Below, one piece after another: positions 35,558 to 44,022 of a DNA stretch of 64,000 bases. Position numbers and translations under genes: made by a program. The DNA lies in NCBI RefSeq assembly GCF_019679475.1, contig NZ_JAIEZP010000001.1, positions 930,001 through 994,000 of the forward strand, written 5' to 3'. Source of the stretch: Hyphomonas sediminis (lineage in GTDB: Bacteria; Pseudomonadota; Alphaproteobacteria; Caulobacterales; Hyphomonadaceae). The first letter of the stretch is position 1, and every line of letters begins with the position of its first letter. A model generated the notes under the pieces. It ran no database searches. It worked only from the letters and a program-made list of their open reading frames with translations, and was not told the DNA's origin.

Positions 35558-36187
35558 ATGATCCAATTTCCCCGTCTTTCCCTGCCTGTGCTTGCTGGCG
35601 CGGCTTTTTCGCTGATCGCCGCCTGCGGACAATCCGAAACGTCGGCGCCTGCTGCGTCTCCCACGGAAACTACGGCCGCGGCCGCGGCAGGCGAAGCACA
35701 TGATGATCACGTCCATGAGGAAGAAGCAGGACACGCTCATGAGGGTGAAGGTGACGCGCACGATCATCACGAGGATCATGCCGGCGGCGCAGCGCATGTG
35801 CATGGCATTGCCGATCTCGCCTTTGTGTTCGAGGGAAACCGGCTGACAGCCGAGATGATTTCGCCGCTTGCCAATTTCGGCTTATCCGAAGCTGACGGCA
35901 CAATCACGGAAGAGGCAAAGGCTGCATTCCCCGGCCTTGTCACCGTGACAGGGGGCGAATGCTCAGCTGAAATGCCCGAAGCGGTCGTCGACACCAGCAG
36001 CGGCCACACCGATATTCACCTCAACTTCGTCTGGAGCTGCGCCCGGCCAGGCGCGGTCACGGCGGCACGCTTCGATGGTTTCACCGTGTTTCCCGGTTTT
36101 GAAACGATCAATGCCGTCTTCATCGGCGACACGGTTCAGAAAGCCGCAGAGCTGACGCCTTCCGCACCTGAAATTTCCCTGAAATAA
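35558..36187 (+). CDS. ZrgA-like (DUF2796) zinc-uptake lipoprotein
   Basis: Exported zinc-scavenging protein. The lipobox LIAAC (Cys 23) is followed by a His/Asp/Glu-rich low-complexity stretch (about residues 48-85, with repeated HDH, HEE and HVHG), then the DUF2796 domain. In Vibrio cholerae the homologue ZrgA starts a zinc-uptake operon with a LolD-type ATPase, a MacB-type permease and a DUF3299 protein, the same order of functions as here. AGGAG precedes the start. The next gene begins 7 bases after its stop. Confidence 0.88.
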   Translation: MIQFPRLSLPVLAGAAFSLIAACGQSETSAPAASPTETTAAAAAGEAHDDHVHEEEAGHAHEGEGDAHDHHEDHAGGAAHVHGIADLAFVFEGNRLTAEMISPLANFGLSEADGTITEEAKAAFPGLVTVTGGECSAEMPEAVVDTSSGHTDIHLNFVWSCARPGAVTAARFDGFTVFPGFETINAVFIGDTVQKAAELTPSAPEISLK

Positions 36188-36194
36188 AAGCGGC

Positions 36195-36890
36195 ATGGCT
36201 GATCCCGTCATTGAAATCGAAGGGCTGCGCTTTGCGTGGAAGGGCGGGGCCCCTGTGCTCGATATTGCTGGCTTCCGTATGGAAGCAGGTGAGCGTGTTT
36301 TCCTGCGTGGCCCCTCCGGCTCCGGCAAATCGACGTTACTGGGTCTGATCGCCGGGGTTCTGCAGCCTCAGGCTGGCCGTATCGCGGTTCTGGGCGAAGA
36401 TATGTCCAGCCTCGCTGCGTCTCGGCGCGATCGGCTGCGGGCCGACCGGATGGGCGTCATCTTTCAGATGTTCAATCTGGTACCTTACCTGTCGGTGACT
36501 GGGAACGTGCTTTTGCCGCTGCGGTTCTCGGCGGCACGTCGCGAGGCCGCCGGCGATCATCCGCAGGCAGAAGCGCAGCGCCTGTTGGCCCGGCTCGGTC
36601 TTGACGATGCGGATCTGCTTTCCCGACGTGTGTCCGATCTTTCCGTCGGCCAGCAACAGCGCGTGGCGGCTGCCCGCGCTTTGATCGGCAGCCCCAGCCT
36701 GGTGATTGCCGACGAGCCGACCTCCGCGCTCGACGCAGATGCGCGCGACCGGTTCATCAATCTGCTCTCCGAAGAGGTGGCTCGTTCTGGCGCCAGTCTC
36801 CTGTTTGTCAGCCACGATGCTTCGCTCGCCAGCCTGTTCACCCGGGCTGCTGACCTGACTGAAATGAACCGCGCCGGGGTAAAGGCATGA
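36195..36890 (+). CDS. ABC transporter ATPase, LolD/MacB type (zinc operon)
   Basis: Cytosolic ATPase partner of the following permease. It has Walker A GPSGSGKST, signature LSVGQQQRVAAARAL and Walker B LVIADEPTSALD, 231 aa. The family normally drives MacB- or LolCDE-type extrusion or release reactions rather than classical import; in the Zrg system it is required for zinc acquisition. Its stop overlaps the permease start by 4 bases, indicating translational coupling. Confidence 0.92.
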   Translation: MADPVIEIEGLRFAWKGGAPVLDIAGFRMEAGERVFLRGPSGSGKSTLLGLIAGVLQPQAGRIAVLGEDMSSLAASRRDRLRADRMGVIFQMFNLVPYLSVTGNVLLPLRFSAARREAAGDHPQAEAQRLLARLGLDDADLLSRRVSDLSVGQQQRVAAARALIGSPSLVIADEPTSALDADARDRFINLLSEEVARSGASLLFVSHDASLASLFTRAADLTEMNRAGVKA

Positions 36891-38155
36891 CCGCTCTCTT
36901 CTCGCTGGCATGGCGCAGCCTGCTGAACCGCAAAGGCTCGGTCATCCTCACCATCGTTGCGGTGGCGCTTTCCGTCGCCCTGTTTCTTGGTGTTGAAAAA
37001 GCACGCAGCGGCGCGCGCGAAGGGTTCGAAAACACGATTTCCGGAACTGACCTGATCATCGGCGCGCCGACGGGCACGGTGAACCTGCTGCTCTATTCCG
37101 TGTTCCGCATGGGCTCTGCAACAGCAGAGGTTTCCTGGCCCACTTATCGTCAGATTGCGGAGCGCCCGGACATAGCCTGGGCTGTTCCGATCGCGCTGGG
37201 TGACAGCCATCGCGGCTACCGCGTGATGGGCACGACGACCGAATATTTCGACCGCTATAAGTATGGCGGTGGTCAGCCCCTTCAGCTGGCAGAGGGCGCG
37301 GTGTTTGACGACCTTTTCGATGCTGTCATCGGCGCGGATGTCGCCCGCGAGCTTGGGTATCAAATCGACACGCCTCTGGTGCTCAATCACGGCCTTGGCG
37401 CGGCAGACCTCGGCTCTGGTCACGAGAACCGCCCCTTCCGCGTGTCCGGCATCTTGAAGCCGACCGGCACACCGGTGGATCGCACAATCCATGTGTCGCT
37501 CGAAGCGATCACTGCCATCCATGTCGGCTGGGAGACGGGCGCCAAGAACCCGCTCGCCGATTCGATCCCAACAGAGATGATCCGCTCGTTCGACCTCACG
37601 CCTAAAACGGTAACCGCCATCTTCGTGGGCCTTGAGCGGAAGGGGACGATCCTGACGACGCGCCGTCAGATCAATACCAACAAAACCGAGCCCCTGATGG
37701 CGATCATTCCGGGAGAGGCTTTGCACGAGCTTTGGGGTGTCACCGCCATCGCCGAGCGCGCCCTGCTGGCGGTTTCGGCTTTTGTGATCGCTGTTGGACT
37801 GGTGTCCATCCTGACCTCCATTCTGACCAGCCTGAATGAGCGTCGCCGTGAAATGTCCATTCTGCGTGCGACGGGCGCCCGGCCTGGCCACATCTTCTTG
37901 CTGCTGGTTCTGGAGGCGGGCCTGATCGGTTTCCTTGGCGCGGTGATCGGTATCTTCATCATGCACGCGCTGTTTGCCGTGGTAAGTCCACTCCTTCAGG
38001 CGCGGTATGGCGTGTCCTTCGGCGGTGGCGGCCCTGGCCTGCTGGATCTCTATGTTCTGGGCGCGGTGACAAGCGCTTCTCTGATCATCGGTGCGGTTCC
38101 GGCCGTGGCGGCAATGCGGCGATCACTGGCAGATGGCCTCAGCGTCCGATTGTAA
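36887..38155 (+). CDS. ABC transporter permease, FtsX/MacB type (ZrgB-like)
   Basis: Integral membrane component, 422 aa. One N-terminal TM segment, a large periplasmic domain (about residues 45-285; contains RVSGILKPTGTPVDRTIHVS and HVGWE), then three C-terminal TM segments with the FtsX signature around RREMSILRATGARPGHI. The topology matches the MacB fold. The start overlaps the ATPase stop. It belongs to the zinc operon with the ZrgA-like and DUF3299 genes. Confidence 0.9.
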   Translation: MTALFSLAWRSLLNRKGSVILTIVAVALSVALFLGVEKARSGAREGFENTISGTDLIIGAPTGTVNLLLYSVFRMGSATAEVSWPTYRQIAERPDIAWAVPIALGDSHRGYRVMGTTTEYFDRYKYGGGQPLQLAEGAVFDDLFDAVIGADVARELGYQIDTPLVLNHGLGAADLGSGHENRPFRVSGILKPTGTPVDRTIHVSLEAITAIHVGWETGAKNPLADSIPTEMIRSFDLTPKTVTAIFVGLERKGTILTTRRQINTNKTEPLMAIIPGEALHELWGVTAIAERALLAVSAFVIAVGLVSILTSILTSLNERRREMSILRATGARPGHIFLLLVLEAGLIGFLGAVIGIFIMHALFAVVSPLLQARYGVSFGGGGPGLLDLYVLGAVTSASLIIGAVPAVAAMRRSLADGLSVRL

Positions 38156-38204
38156 CAGCATTGTGCTCTTGGCGCGCGCCGCTCAGTCAGCCTAAATTGG
38201 CGCC

Positions 38205-38930
38205 ATGAAAACGACATCCCTTCCGGGCTTCGCCCTCGCCAGCCTCGCATTTGGTCTTGCCGCTGCTTGCGGCGGGGCCACCACCGTCGGAACAGCCGAA
38301 GCTGCCCCGGCCAAACCCGCCAAGGAATCGGCCACCGAGACGAAGGCGGAAGGCCCGAAAGTGGGCGACAAGATCGGCCAGAGTGCCGCTGAGCGCGCTG
38401 CCGCCCGCGCCGAAGCTGCAAAGAAGCGCGCGGAAGAGCAGGCCCGCAAGGATGCTGAGCTGGCCGCCCGCGGCGTCACCCGGATCGGTTGGGAAGACCT
38501 GATGCCGGAAGGGGAGGAAGAACGCCTCGCCCAAATGTATCAGGCGCAGATGGCGATGCTTTATTCAGGCAGCGGCATTGCCGAAGGATCGGCCGCCGAT
38601 ACCGCCGTCCAGATCGGCACTTTCAACACAGTGAAGGAACTCAACGGCAAGAAGATCCGTATTCCGGGCTACACAGTGCCGTTCGAATACGGCGCGGATG
38701 CCCAGATCAAGGAGTTTCTCCTCGTGCCGTACTTCGGTGCTTGTATCCACGCGCCTCCGCCTCCGCCGAACCAGACAGTGTTCGTCATGTCGGACAAGCC
38801 GATCAAGATGCAGGACCTCGCCCAGGCCGTCTGGATCGAAGGCACCATCCACACCCAGACGCAGGAAAGCGAACTGGCGGATGCGGCCTATACGATCACC
38901 CTCACGGGGATCGAGGAATACACTTACTGA
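38205..38930 (+). CDS. DUF3299 lipoprotein (ZrgD-like)
   Basis: Exported protein, 241 aa. The lipobox is LAAAC (Cys 22). A long Ala/Lys/Glu-rich, probably helical, spacer (about 25-95) precedes the DUF3299 domain, whose signature LLVPYFGACIHAPPPPPNQ is intact. In Vibrio zinc operons a DUF3299 protein is part of the uptake system. The gene lies 49 bases after the permease and ends the operon; a terminator follows. Confidence 0.88.
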   Translation: MKTTSLPGFALASLAFGLAAACGGATTVGTAEAAPAKPAKESATETKAEGPKVGDKIGQSAAERAAARAEAAKKRAEEQARKDAELAARGVTRIGWEDLMPEGEEERLAQMYQAQMAMLYSGSGIAEGSAADTAVQIGTFNTVKELNGKKIRIPGYTVPFEYGADAQIKEFLLVPYFGACIHAPPPPPNQTVFVMSDKPIKMQDLAQAVWIEGTIHTQTQESELADAAYTITLTGIEEYTY

Positions 38931-38954
38931 CATCAGCATTGTCGCGTTTTCAGA

Positions 38955-38986
38955 TCAGGCTCAATCCGAACCCGGATTGGGCCTGA
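38955..38986 (+). terminator. terminator after the zinc operon
   Basis: A 14-bp stem (38955-38968 with 38973-38986, one G-U pair) has a 4-base loop and starts 24 bases after the last stop. The T-tract that follows is short (TGCGTGTTT). Confidence 0.7.
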
Positions 38987-39070
38987 TGCGTGTTTGCGTC
39001 TGACAATCTCAAGCTGGGGCACCGCTTGGATACTGCACTTGCACCAAAAGACTGGCGCCAAAAGCAAGAA

Positions 39071-39094
39071 GGGCGACCCGACAGGCCGCCCTCC
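39071..39094 (-). terminator. terminator after mscL
   Basis: An 8-bp GC stem (39071-39078 with 39084-39091, one G-U pair) is followed on the minus strand by a T-rich stretch (TTCTTGCTTTT). It is about 80 bases past the mscL stop. Confidence 0.6.
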
Positions 39095-39171
39095 GCACTC
39101 TACGCGGTACTCTACTATCCACAAAGTAGCAGCAGACTGCTTAATACTTTGCGAACCCGGTGCCGCAGTTC

Positions 39172-39582
39172 CTACTGGTTCTTGGCCAGCAGGTTGCGGA
39201 TCTCTTCGAGCAGCACTTCCTGGCGCGGCGGAGCCGGCGGCGGTGCAGCTTCTTCTTTCTTCTTGAGTGTGTTCATTCCCTTGATGATCATGAACATCAC
39301 GAAGGCGACGATGATGAATGAGATCACCGCTGAGATGAAAGCGCCAAGCTCTATGATGGCGGCTTCCTTAACGACTTCGCCTGCTGCGCCGACTTCAGCC
39401 GGAACGACTGTGAACTTCAGAGAGGAAAGATCGATGCCACCCATGATGGGCGCGAGGACCGGCAGGAAAACGCCTTGAATGAAGGCAGTTACAACGGTGG
39501 CGAATGCGCCGCCCATCACAAAGCCGACAGCCATGTCGATGAGGTTGCCCTTCATCGCAAATTCTTTGAATTCCTTGAGCAT
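39172..39582 (-). CDS. mscL: large-conductance mechanosensitive channel MscL
   Basis: Homopentameric emergency valve that opens on osmotic downshock. 136 aa, the normal size. The N-terminal helix and TM1 (EFAMKGNLIDMAVGFVMGGAFA) are diagnostic; TM2 (FVMFMIIKGMN) precedes a short cytoplasmic helix with Pro-rich linker (EEAAPPPAPP). ATG 39582 is chosen with AAAGGGG upstream; the longer reading frame extends into ihfB. It is 109 bases downstream of ihfB. Confidence 0.96.
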   Translation of the reverse strand: MLKEFKEFAMKGNLIDMAVGFVMGGAFATVVTAFIQGVFLPVLAPIMGGIDLSSLKFTVVPAEVGAAGEVVKEAAIIELGAFISAVISFIIVAFVMFMIIKGMNTLKKKEEAAPPPAPPRQEVLLEEIRNLLAKNQ

Positions 39583-39691
39583 TTTACCCCTTTCCCATGG
39601 AACCAAGCCCAAACCTAAGTTGGGCTGAACGTCGCGGGGTTTGCCTGCAGCGTCAAGAAGCTGCATCAGCGGCGCGAAGACCTCGGCACCA

Positions 39692-39991
39692 TTATCGCGC
39701 TTCGGGGTCGCTGCCGCCATTCACGCGGGCGCGCAGTTCCTTGCCTGCCTTGAAGAAGGGGACGGCCTTGGCCGGAACCTTGACCGGTTCGCCGGTGCGG
39801 GGATTGCGTCCTTTACGAGCGTCCCGCTTGCGCACGGAAAAAGCGCCAAAGCCGCGCAGTTCCACCCGGTCACCCCGGGCGAGCGCTTCGCCGATTTCGC
39901 CGAGAATAACGTTCACCACCTTTTCTACGTCTTCATGACGCAGGTGCGTGTTCTCCTCAGCGAGCTTCTCTATGAGTTGGGACTTAAGCAT
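39692..39991 (-). CDS. ihfB: integration host factor subunit beta
   Basis: DNA-bending histone-like subunit that pairs with IhfA. 99 aa; [14 protein letters not shown] opens it, and the DNA-contacting beta-arm is [23 protein letters not shown]. The Pro at the arm tip (RNPRTG) is present. It lies downstream of rpsA in the common alphaproteobacterial order rpsA-ihfB. Start chosen at 39991, since an 18-residue upstream extension is not conserved. Confidence 0.95.
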   Translation of the reverse strand: MLKSQLIEKLAEENTHLRHEDVEKVVNVILGEIGEALARGDRVELRGFGAFSVRKRDARKGRNPRTGEPVKVPAKAVPFFKAGKELRARVNGGSDPEAR

Positions 39992-40010
39992 TGCGTTGAT
40001 ATTAAATGCA

Positions 40011-40089
40011 TTTGCGGCGGGAGCGCTAGGCCCCCGCCGCAAACATTTCGGGAAATTTAGGTTGCCGGTCAGCTTTGCGGCAGACCGGC
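40011..40089 (-). terminator. two consecutive hairpins between rpsA and ihfB
   Basis: The hairpin nearest the rpsA stop pairs 40064-40070 with 40083-40089 (7 bp). The next pairs 40011-40021 with 40033-40043 (11 bp, perfect). T-tracts are weak, so partial termination or an RNA-stability element are both possible; ihfB follows within 20 bases. Confidence 0.55.
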
Positions 40090-40096
40090 TCCCAAA

Positions 40097-42055
40097 TTAG
40101 GCCAGAGAGTCAGCCTGATCCTTCCAGCCATCGCGCTCGAAGCGGCCCTGGATGGCCAGTTCTTCTTCCAGACCGGCGATTTGCTCGTCGGACAGGGCAG
40201 CGATTTGCCAGAAGTGATAGATACCAGCTTCGTTGAGCTTCTTCTCGAAAGCCGGGCCGAGACCTTTCAGCTTCTTCAGGTCGTCAGCTTCGCCTTGCGG
40301 ACCGGACAGACGGCCCTGGGCGTCGAGCGCGGAGGAGTCGCCGGCCGATTTCGTCTTGCCTTTGGAAGAGGCAAGCGCGGCGCCGAGGATGTCGCCCAGC
40401 GATGCACCGGCGTCAGCCGAACCGTATTGTGCAACGGCTTCAGCTTCTTCGGCGATCTCAAGAGCTTTGATCGAGAGCGAAACGCGGCGCGTTGCGCGGT
40501 CGATCGTGAGGATTTTCGCGTCGACCTTGTCGCCAACAGCGAAACGCTCAGGGCGCTGGTCTGCGCGGTCACGCGACAGGTCGGAGCGGCGGATGAAGGC
40601 CTTCATCGGCGGGGCGCCGAATTCGACTTCGATGCCGCCCGAAGTGACCTCGGTGACGGTGCAGGTGACGGTGCCGCCACGCTTCAGGCCGCCGCCGGTG
40701 TCGCTGGTAGCAGACTCGATCGGGTCGCCCGACAGTTGCTTGATGCCCAGCGAAATGCGCTCTTTCTCGACATCAACGTCGAGAACTTTCGCGCGAACGC
40801 GGTCGCCTTTCTGGAAGGCTTCAATCGCTTGATCACCCGATTTGTCCCAGGCGATGTCGTTGATGTGCACCATGCCGTCGAGGTCCGGGCCGAGGCCAAC
40901 GAACAGACCGAACTCGGTGATGCCGCGCACTTCGCCCTCGATTTCCGAGCCAACCGGGTTGGCAGCAAGGAAGGCGTTCCACGGATTGTCCATGGTTTGC
41001 TTGAGGCCGAGCGAGATGCGGCGCTTTTCGCTGTCGACGTCCAGCACTTCCACTTCGACTTCCTGAGAGGTCGAGAGGATCTTGCCGGGGTGGACGTTCT
41101 TCTTGGTCCAGCTCATTTCGGAGACGTGGATCAGGCCTTCCACACCGTCTTCCAGCTCCACGAAGGCGCCGTAGTCGGTGATGTTGGTGACGGTGCCCGT
41201 CAGGCGTGCGCCAACCGGGTAGCGGGACGAGATGTTGTCCCACGGATCGGTGCCGAGCTGCTTCATGCCGAGCGAGATACGCTGGGTCTCGGGGTTGATC
41301 TTGATGATCTGAACTTCGACTTCCTGACCGACTTCGACCACCTGCGAGGGGTGGTTGATGCGCTTGTAGGACATGTCGGTGACGTGCAGCAGGCCGTCGA
41401 TACCGCCGAGGTCGACGAAGGCGCCGTAATCGGTGATGTTCTTGACGATACCCTTGCGGACGTCGCCTTCAGCCATGTCGGAGACGATTTCCGCACGCTG
41501 TTCGGCGCGGCTCTCTTCGAGGATTGCGCGGCGCGAGACAACGATGTTGCCGCGAACGCGGTCGAGCTTGAGGATTGCGAACGGCTGGACTTCGCCCATG
41601 AGCGGGCCGACATCGCGCACGGGGCGAATGTCCACCTGGGAGCCCGGAAGGAAGGCGTTGACGCCGCCGAGGTCGACGGTGAAACCACCTTTGACGCGGC
41701 CGGAGATGGCGCCTTTGACAGGCTCGCCTTTCGAGAAGCTCTTCTCGAGCTTGATCCAGCGCTCTTCGCGGCGGGCTTTGTCGCGCGAGAGGACAGCTTC
41801 GCCGAGGGCGTTCTCGATGCGGTCGAGATAAACGTCGACCAGGTCGCCCGGAGCGGGCTGCTTCTCTTCGAGAAGGAATTCTTTTGCCGGGATGCGGCCT
41901 TCGGTTTTCAGGCCGATGTCGACGACGACGGCGTCATTGTCGATGCGCAGGACGGTTGCCGGGATAACCTGGCCTTCCTGCATCGCCGAAGCTGCCGGCG
42001 AAGATTCGAACATCGCGGCAAAATCGTCAGTGGTGGGGTTCATTTGATTGGTCAT
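40097..42055 (-). CDS. rpsA: 30S ribosomal protein S1 with C-terminal helix-hairpin-helix-like extension
   Basis: Binds mRNA leaders on the 30S subunit. Six S1 repeats can be traced, from about residue 25 to 540; the third to fifth are most typical (DYGAFVDLGG, DYGAFVELEDG, EFGLFVGLG). The conserved end of alphaproteobacterial S1 (QYGSADAGASLGDILGAAL) is followed by a linker and an extra unit at about 589-652, beginning DDLKKLKGLGPAFEKKLNEAG. That unit resembles the helix-hairpin-helix/H3TH domain appended to other alphaproteobacterial proteins such as NuoE. Total length is 652 aa versus about 560-570 for ordinary relatives. The ATG at 42055 has GGAGA upstream. cmk lies just upstream. Confidence 0.94.
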   Translation of the reverse strand: MTNQMNPTTDDFAAMFESSPAASAMQEGQVIPATVLRIDNDAVVVDIGLKTEGRIPAKEFLLEEKQPAPGDLVDVYLDRIENALGEAVLSRDKARREERWIKLEKSFSKGEPVKGAISGRVKGGFTVDLGGVNAFLPGSQVDIRPVRDVGPLMGEVQPFAILKLDRVRGNIVVSRRAILEESRAEQRAEIVSDMAEGDVRKGIVKNITDYGAFVDLGGIDGLLHVTDMSYKRINHPSQVVEVGQEVEVQIIKINPETQRISLGMKQLGTDPWDNISSRYPVGARLTGTVTNITDYGAFVELEDGVEGLIHVSEMSWTKKNVHPGKILSTSQEVEVEVLDVDSEKRRISLGLKQTMDNPWNAFLAANPVGSEIEGEVRGITEFGLFVGLGPDLDGMVHINDIAWDKSGDQAIEAFQKGDRVRAKVLDVDVEKERISLGIKQLSGDPIESATSDTGGGLKRGGTVTCTVTEVTSGGIEVEFGAPPMKAFIRRSDLSRDRADQRPERFAVGDKVDAKILTIDRATRRVSLSIKALEIAEEAEAVAQYGSADAGASLGDILGAALASSKGKTKSAGDSSALDAQGRLSGPQGEADDLKKLKGLGPAFEKKLNEAGIYHFWQIAALSDEQIAGLEEELAIQGRFERDGWKDQADSLA

Positions 42056-42199
42056 AGGGTCTCCGGTGAGGGACGAATGGCTCAAAGGCAGGGCCGGCAC
42101 TATTGCCGCCTGCTAACACTCGACCCGTCGCGTGGGCTTATAAGATTTGAAGCGGGTTCCGCCTGTTTGGATTGAGGTTGTCCCGTTTCAGAGAGCCCC

Positions 42200-42838
42200 T
42201 CAGGCAGTCTTTCCCTTGGCGAGAGCAGCCTCCACGGCAGCCATCGCCCTTTCCACAGCCGCGTCTATAGTGAGATCAGTGGTATCGATCAAGATGGCAT
42301 CGGCGGCGATTGTTGCAGGCGCATCGGCCCGCCCCTGATCACGTGCATCCCGGATTTTCAACTGCTCGATCACCTGGTCCAGCGTGACGGTCTCGCCATT
42401 GCCGACCAGTTCCTTCCAGCGTCGCTCGCCCCGCTGGCGGACATCGGCGTCGACCCAGAGCTTCACATCGGCGTCCGGGGCGATCACCGTGCCAATGTCG
42501 CGCCCGTCAAGCAGGGCGCCCCCGGCGCGGGTGGCGAAGGCGCGCTGCAATTCAAACAGGGCCTGACGCACCGACGGGATCGCCGCCACAACGCTGGCGG
42601 CTTTGCCTGCTTCGGCCGAGCGCAGCTCGTGTTCCACAAAGTCGGCTAGGTCCAGCATCCGGGCTAGGTCGGCCAGGGCGCCGGCCTCATCGAGCGGTAC
42701 GCCCTTCTTCAGCGCGGCGACCGCAACGGCGCGGTAAAGCCGTCCGGTGTCCATATGAGGCAGGCCAAAATGCCCGGCCAGGCGCCGCGCGATAGTGCCC
42801 TTGCCGGAAGCTGTCGTGCCGTCGATTGCAATGATCAT
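42200..42838 (-). CDS. cmk: cytidylate kinase
   Basis: Phosphorylates CMP/dCMP. 212 aa; the P-loop is DGTTASGKGT at residues 6-15, followed by the LDTGRLYRA type motif (here MDTGRLYRAVA) and the DGRDIGTVIAPDA block. The gene order cmk-rpsA-ihfB is classic. It is the first gene in this run; the aroA gene upstream of it (classically adjacent) is separated by an oxidoreductase gene. Confidence 0.97.
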   Translation of the reverse strand: MIIAIDGTTASGKGTIARRLAGHFGLPHMDTGRLYRAVAVAALKKGVPLDEAGALADLARMLDLADFVEHELRSAEAGKAASVVAAIPSVRQALFELQRAFATRAGGALLDGRDIGTVIAPDADVKLWVDADVRQRGERRWKELVGNGETVTLDQVIEQLKIRDARDQGRADAPATIAADAILIDTTDLTIDAAVERAMAAVEAALAKGKTA

Positions 42839-42876
42839 GGGGGCGGGGAGTGGGCTAGCCGCCCTCGCAAGTCAAG

Positions 42877-43968
42877 TTAGGCGCTGGCAGGCTCTGTCAC
42901 GAAGCCCTTCCATGACTTCATATAGCTCACGAAAGCAGGCCCCAGACCTTCGGCAACCAGATGCTGCTCGGGAACGGGCAGGGCGATCGGCTTGAACGCA
43001 GCGTCCGCTTTGACCTTCTCCGGGAAATCGTGATGGAGGATCGCGCCGCGGCCGATGGCCACGAAGTCCAGACCCGTCTCCATGGCGCGCTGGCAGCTTT
43101 CGCCGGTCGTCAGCTTGCCTGCGGCCCCCAGCCGGCAATTGCCGCGCGGCAGGCCGGTAAACCATTCGACCAGGGGGCGGCCCTTGAAGCTCGGATCTTC
43201 CGGTTCCTTGAAGGTGTCCCACAGCGACATGTCGAGATAGTCGATATCGCCGCTGGTCATAAGCTCGCTGGCGAGACGCCGGATCTCGCCGATATCCATG
43301 CCGAACCGCTCCGGCGAGAGGCGTACGCCGACAGAGAAGTTCCGGCCACACTCGGCCCGGACGCCCTTGATGATGTCCCAGAGAAGCCGCGTGCGGTTTT
43401 CATAGGTGCCGCCATAGGGATCTTCGCGCCGGTTTATTTCCGCGCTGATGAACTGGCAGAGAAGATAGCCATGGGCGCCGTGCAGCTCGACGCCATGAAA
43501 GCCCGCCTGCTCGCAGCGCTTGGCGGCGGCAATGAAATCGTCTCCGGCCTGTTTGACTTCATCCAGCGACATCGCCCGCGCGCCGGTCTCGGAGTCTGAC
43601 GAGGGGCACAGCGGGGCCTCGCCCCCGATCAGCTCGCGCGGGGTGCGCATGCCGGCATGATGCAGCTGCACGACAGAATGCGTTCCGTTTGCGTTGAGCG
43701 CATCTGCAAGCCGCGTCAGGCCGGGCAGGTGTTTGTCATCGAACACGCCGAGTTGGCCCGGAAACCCTTGTCCCATCGCCTGCACATGCGCCGCGCAGGT
43801 CATGGTCAGGCCAAAGCCGCCTTCGGCGCGTTTCACCAGCCAGTGAAACTCGTCATCGCTCAGCGTGCCATCGGCATGGCTCTGCATATTGGTCAGCGGC
43901 GCCAGCATGAAGCGGTTCTTCAGCGCCGGGCCACGGGTGAGGGGGAGGGGATCAAACAGAGTTGTCAT
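42877..43968 (-). CDS. old-yellow-enzyme-type NADH:flavin oxidoreductase
   Basis: FMN enzyme of the OYE superfamily, 363 aa, TIM barrel. Visible are NRFMLAPLTNMQSHADGT at the N-terminus, VQLHHAGMR, the active-site HGAHGYLLCQFISAEINRREDPYGG block, and the C-terminal FMN-binding FVAIGRGAILHHD. Substrate is an activated alkene or similar but not defined. The ATG at 43968 is used; 43995 is an equally in-frame alternative. It is inserted between aroA and cmk. Confidence 0.92.
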   Translation of the reverse strand: MTTLFDPLPLTRGPALKNRFMLAPLTNMQSHADGTLSDDEFHWLVKRAEGGFGLTMTCAAHVQAMGQGFPGQLGVFDDKHLPGLTRLADALNANGTHSVVQLHHAGMRTPRELIGGEAPLCPSSDSETGARAMSLDEVKQAGDDFIAAAKRCEQAGFHGVELHGAHGYLLCQFISAEINRREDPYGGTYENRTRLLWDIIKGVRAECGRNFSVGVRLSPERFGMDIGEIRRLASELMTSGDIDYLDMSLWDTFKEPEDPSFKGRPLVEWFTGLPRGNCRLGAAGKLTTGESCQRAMETGLDFVAIGRGAILHHDFPEKVKADAAFKPIALPVPEQHLVAEGLGPAFVSYMKSWKGFVTEPASA

Positions 43969-44022
43969 CGGCTGACATTGGCCAGCCTGCGGCATTCGTC
44001 AATTTTGCCCTCGGGGCAGGTC

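Noticed and set aside
36557-37966. 469-residue minus-strand open frame opposite the zinc ABC genes
   Set aside because: Overlaps two clear genes (ATPase, permease); composition is Arg/Gln/His-rich as in shadows.
39597-39626. Inverted repeat (39606-39612 with 39620-39626) between ihfB and mscL
   Set aside because: Only 7 bp and lacks a T-tract, so I did not call it a terminator.
40181-42175. 664-residue plus-strand open frame opposite rpsA
   Set aside because: Antisense shadow caused by GC-rich codon bias; its sequence has no domain and S1 on the other strand is unmistakable.
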